From: Chloroflexota bacterium
GTDB lineage: Bacteria > Chloroflexota > Anaerolineae > Anaerolineales > Anaerolineaceae
Reading direction: 5' to 3'
Assembly (NCBI GenBank): GCA_012797215.1
Contig: JAAZPN010000227.1
Coordinates: forward strand, 1-5,607
DNA: 5,607 nucleotides
Shown here: positions 5,482 to 5,607 of the stretch, piece after piece
Position numbering within the stretch: position 1 is the stretch's first letter
Layout: every line of letters begins with the position of its first letter
Notes under the pieces: model-generated
Told to the model about the DNA's origin: nothing
Seen by the model: only the letters and a program-made list of their open reading frames with translations
The model's database searches: none
Position numbers and translations under genes: made by a program

Positions 5482-5607
5482 ATGCGGACAAAACAGGTTG
5501 TAGTGGTACCCTGGCAGCCGGAATGGCCGGCGCGCTTTGAGGAAATCCGCGGGGCACTGCTCCCCGCGCTGGAAGGCTTGATTTGCGCTTGCGAACACGT
5601 TGGCAGC
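5482..5607 (+). CDS. GrpB/UPF0157-family protein (5' part only, cut by window edge)
   Basis: The first 42 codons are present. VVVVPWQPEWPARFEEIR (6-23) followed by EHVGS (38-42) matches the opening of the GrpB/UPF0157 family, where VxVxPYxxxWPxxFxxE is followed by the conserved EHVGST of its nucleotidyltransferase-like fold. Family members have no settled physiological role. The start ATG is preceded by a weak GGCGG (5472-5476) at 5 bases. The gene is divergent from tetR with about 146 bases between them; I see no functional link. The rest of the domain lies beyond the window. Confidence 0.85.
   Translation, partial: MRTKQVVVVPWQPEWPARFEEIRGALLPALEGLICACEHVGS

Noticed and set aside
1..5607. 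Search for CRISPR arrays, tRNA or rRNA genes, insertion sequences, phage genes or a defence system
   Set aside because: No direct repeat array, cloverleaf, terminal repeats, transposase or nuclease-like gene is seen. All sizeable genes have ordinary metabolic or regulatory matches.

Overview
The window (5,607 bases, moderately GC-rich, coding dense) looks like an ordinary chromosomal stretch of a bacterium, most likely a member of the Chloroflexota (Anaerolineae-like). That placement is inferred from three things: a class II HMG-CoA reductase beside an archaeal-type HMG-CoA synthase, small unlinked gene groups on both strands, and at least two start codons that sit about 7 bases after a good -10 box, as expected for leaderless mRNAs. 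No mobile element, CRISPR array, tRNA or rRNA is visible.

Layout. (1) 1-1385, minus strand: two mevalonate-pathway genes, HMG-CoA reductase followed one base later by HMG-CoA synthase, which runs off the left edge. (2) 1386-1589: a divergent intergenic region with a -10 box and Shine-Dalgarno site for the rightward gene and an unexplained open frame on the minus strand. (3) 1590-2552, plus strand: a thioredoxin-reductase-like flavoprotein that keeps its FAD site and CxxC centre but has lost the usual NADPH-binding signatures. (4) 2559-2602: an 11-bp hairpin and then a TACAAT box placed for a leaderless start. (5) 2603-3349, plus strand: a class I SAM-dependent methyltransferase. (6) 3354-4712, minus strand: a cytoplasmic GH13 alpha-amylase-family enzyme, ending 4 bases from the methyltransferase. 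(7) 4769-5335, minus strand: a TetR-family repressor just upstream of the amylase gene. (8) 5482-5607, plus strand: the first 42 codons of a GrpB/UPF0157-family protein.

How the genes work together. The mevalonate pair would make mevalonate for isoprenoids. The most informative regulation is in the tetR-amylase unit. The same 16-bp inverted repeat (TATACCG-N2-CGGTATA) occurs once in the tetR promoter, between its -35 and -10 and overlapping the -10, and once just before the amylase gene. This predicts a repressor that controls itself and the neighbouring glycoside hydrolase gene. The redox flavoprotein, the methyltransferase and the GrpB-like gene have no evident functional link to their neighbours. 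I see no convincing new multi-gene system. The points most worth following are the NADPH-motif-deficient thioredoxin reductase and the TetR-amylase circuit.
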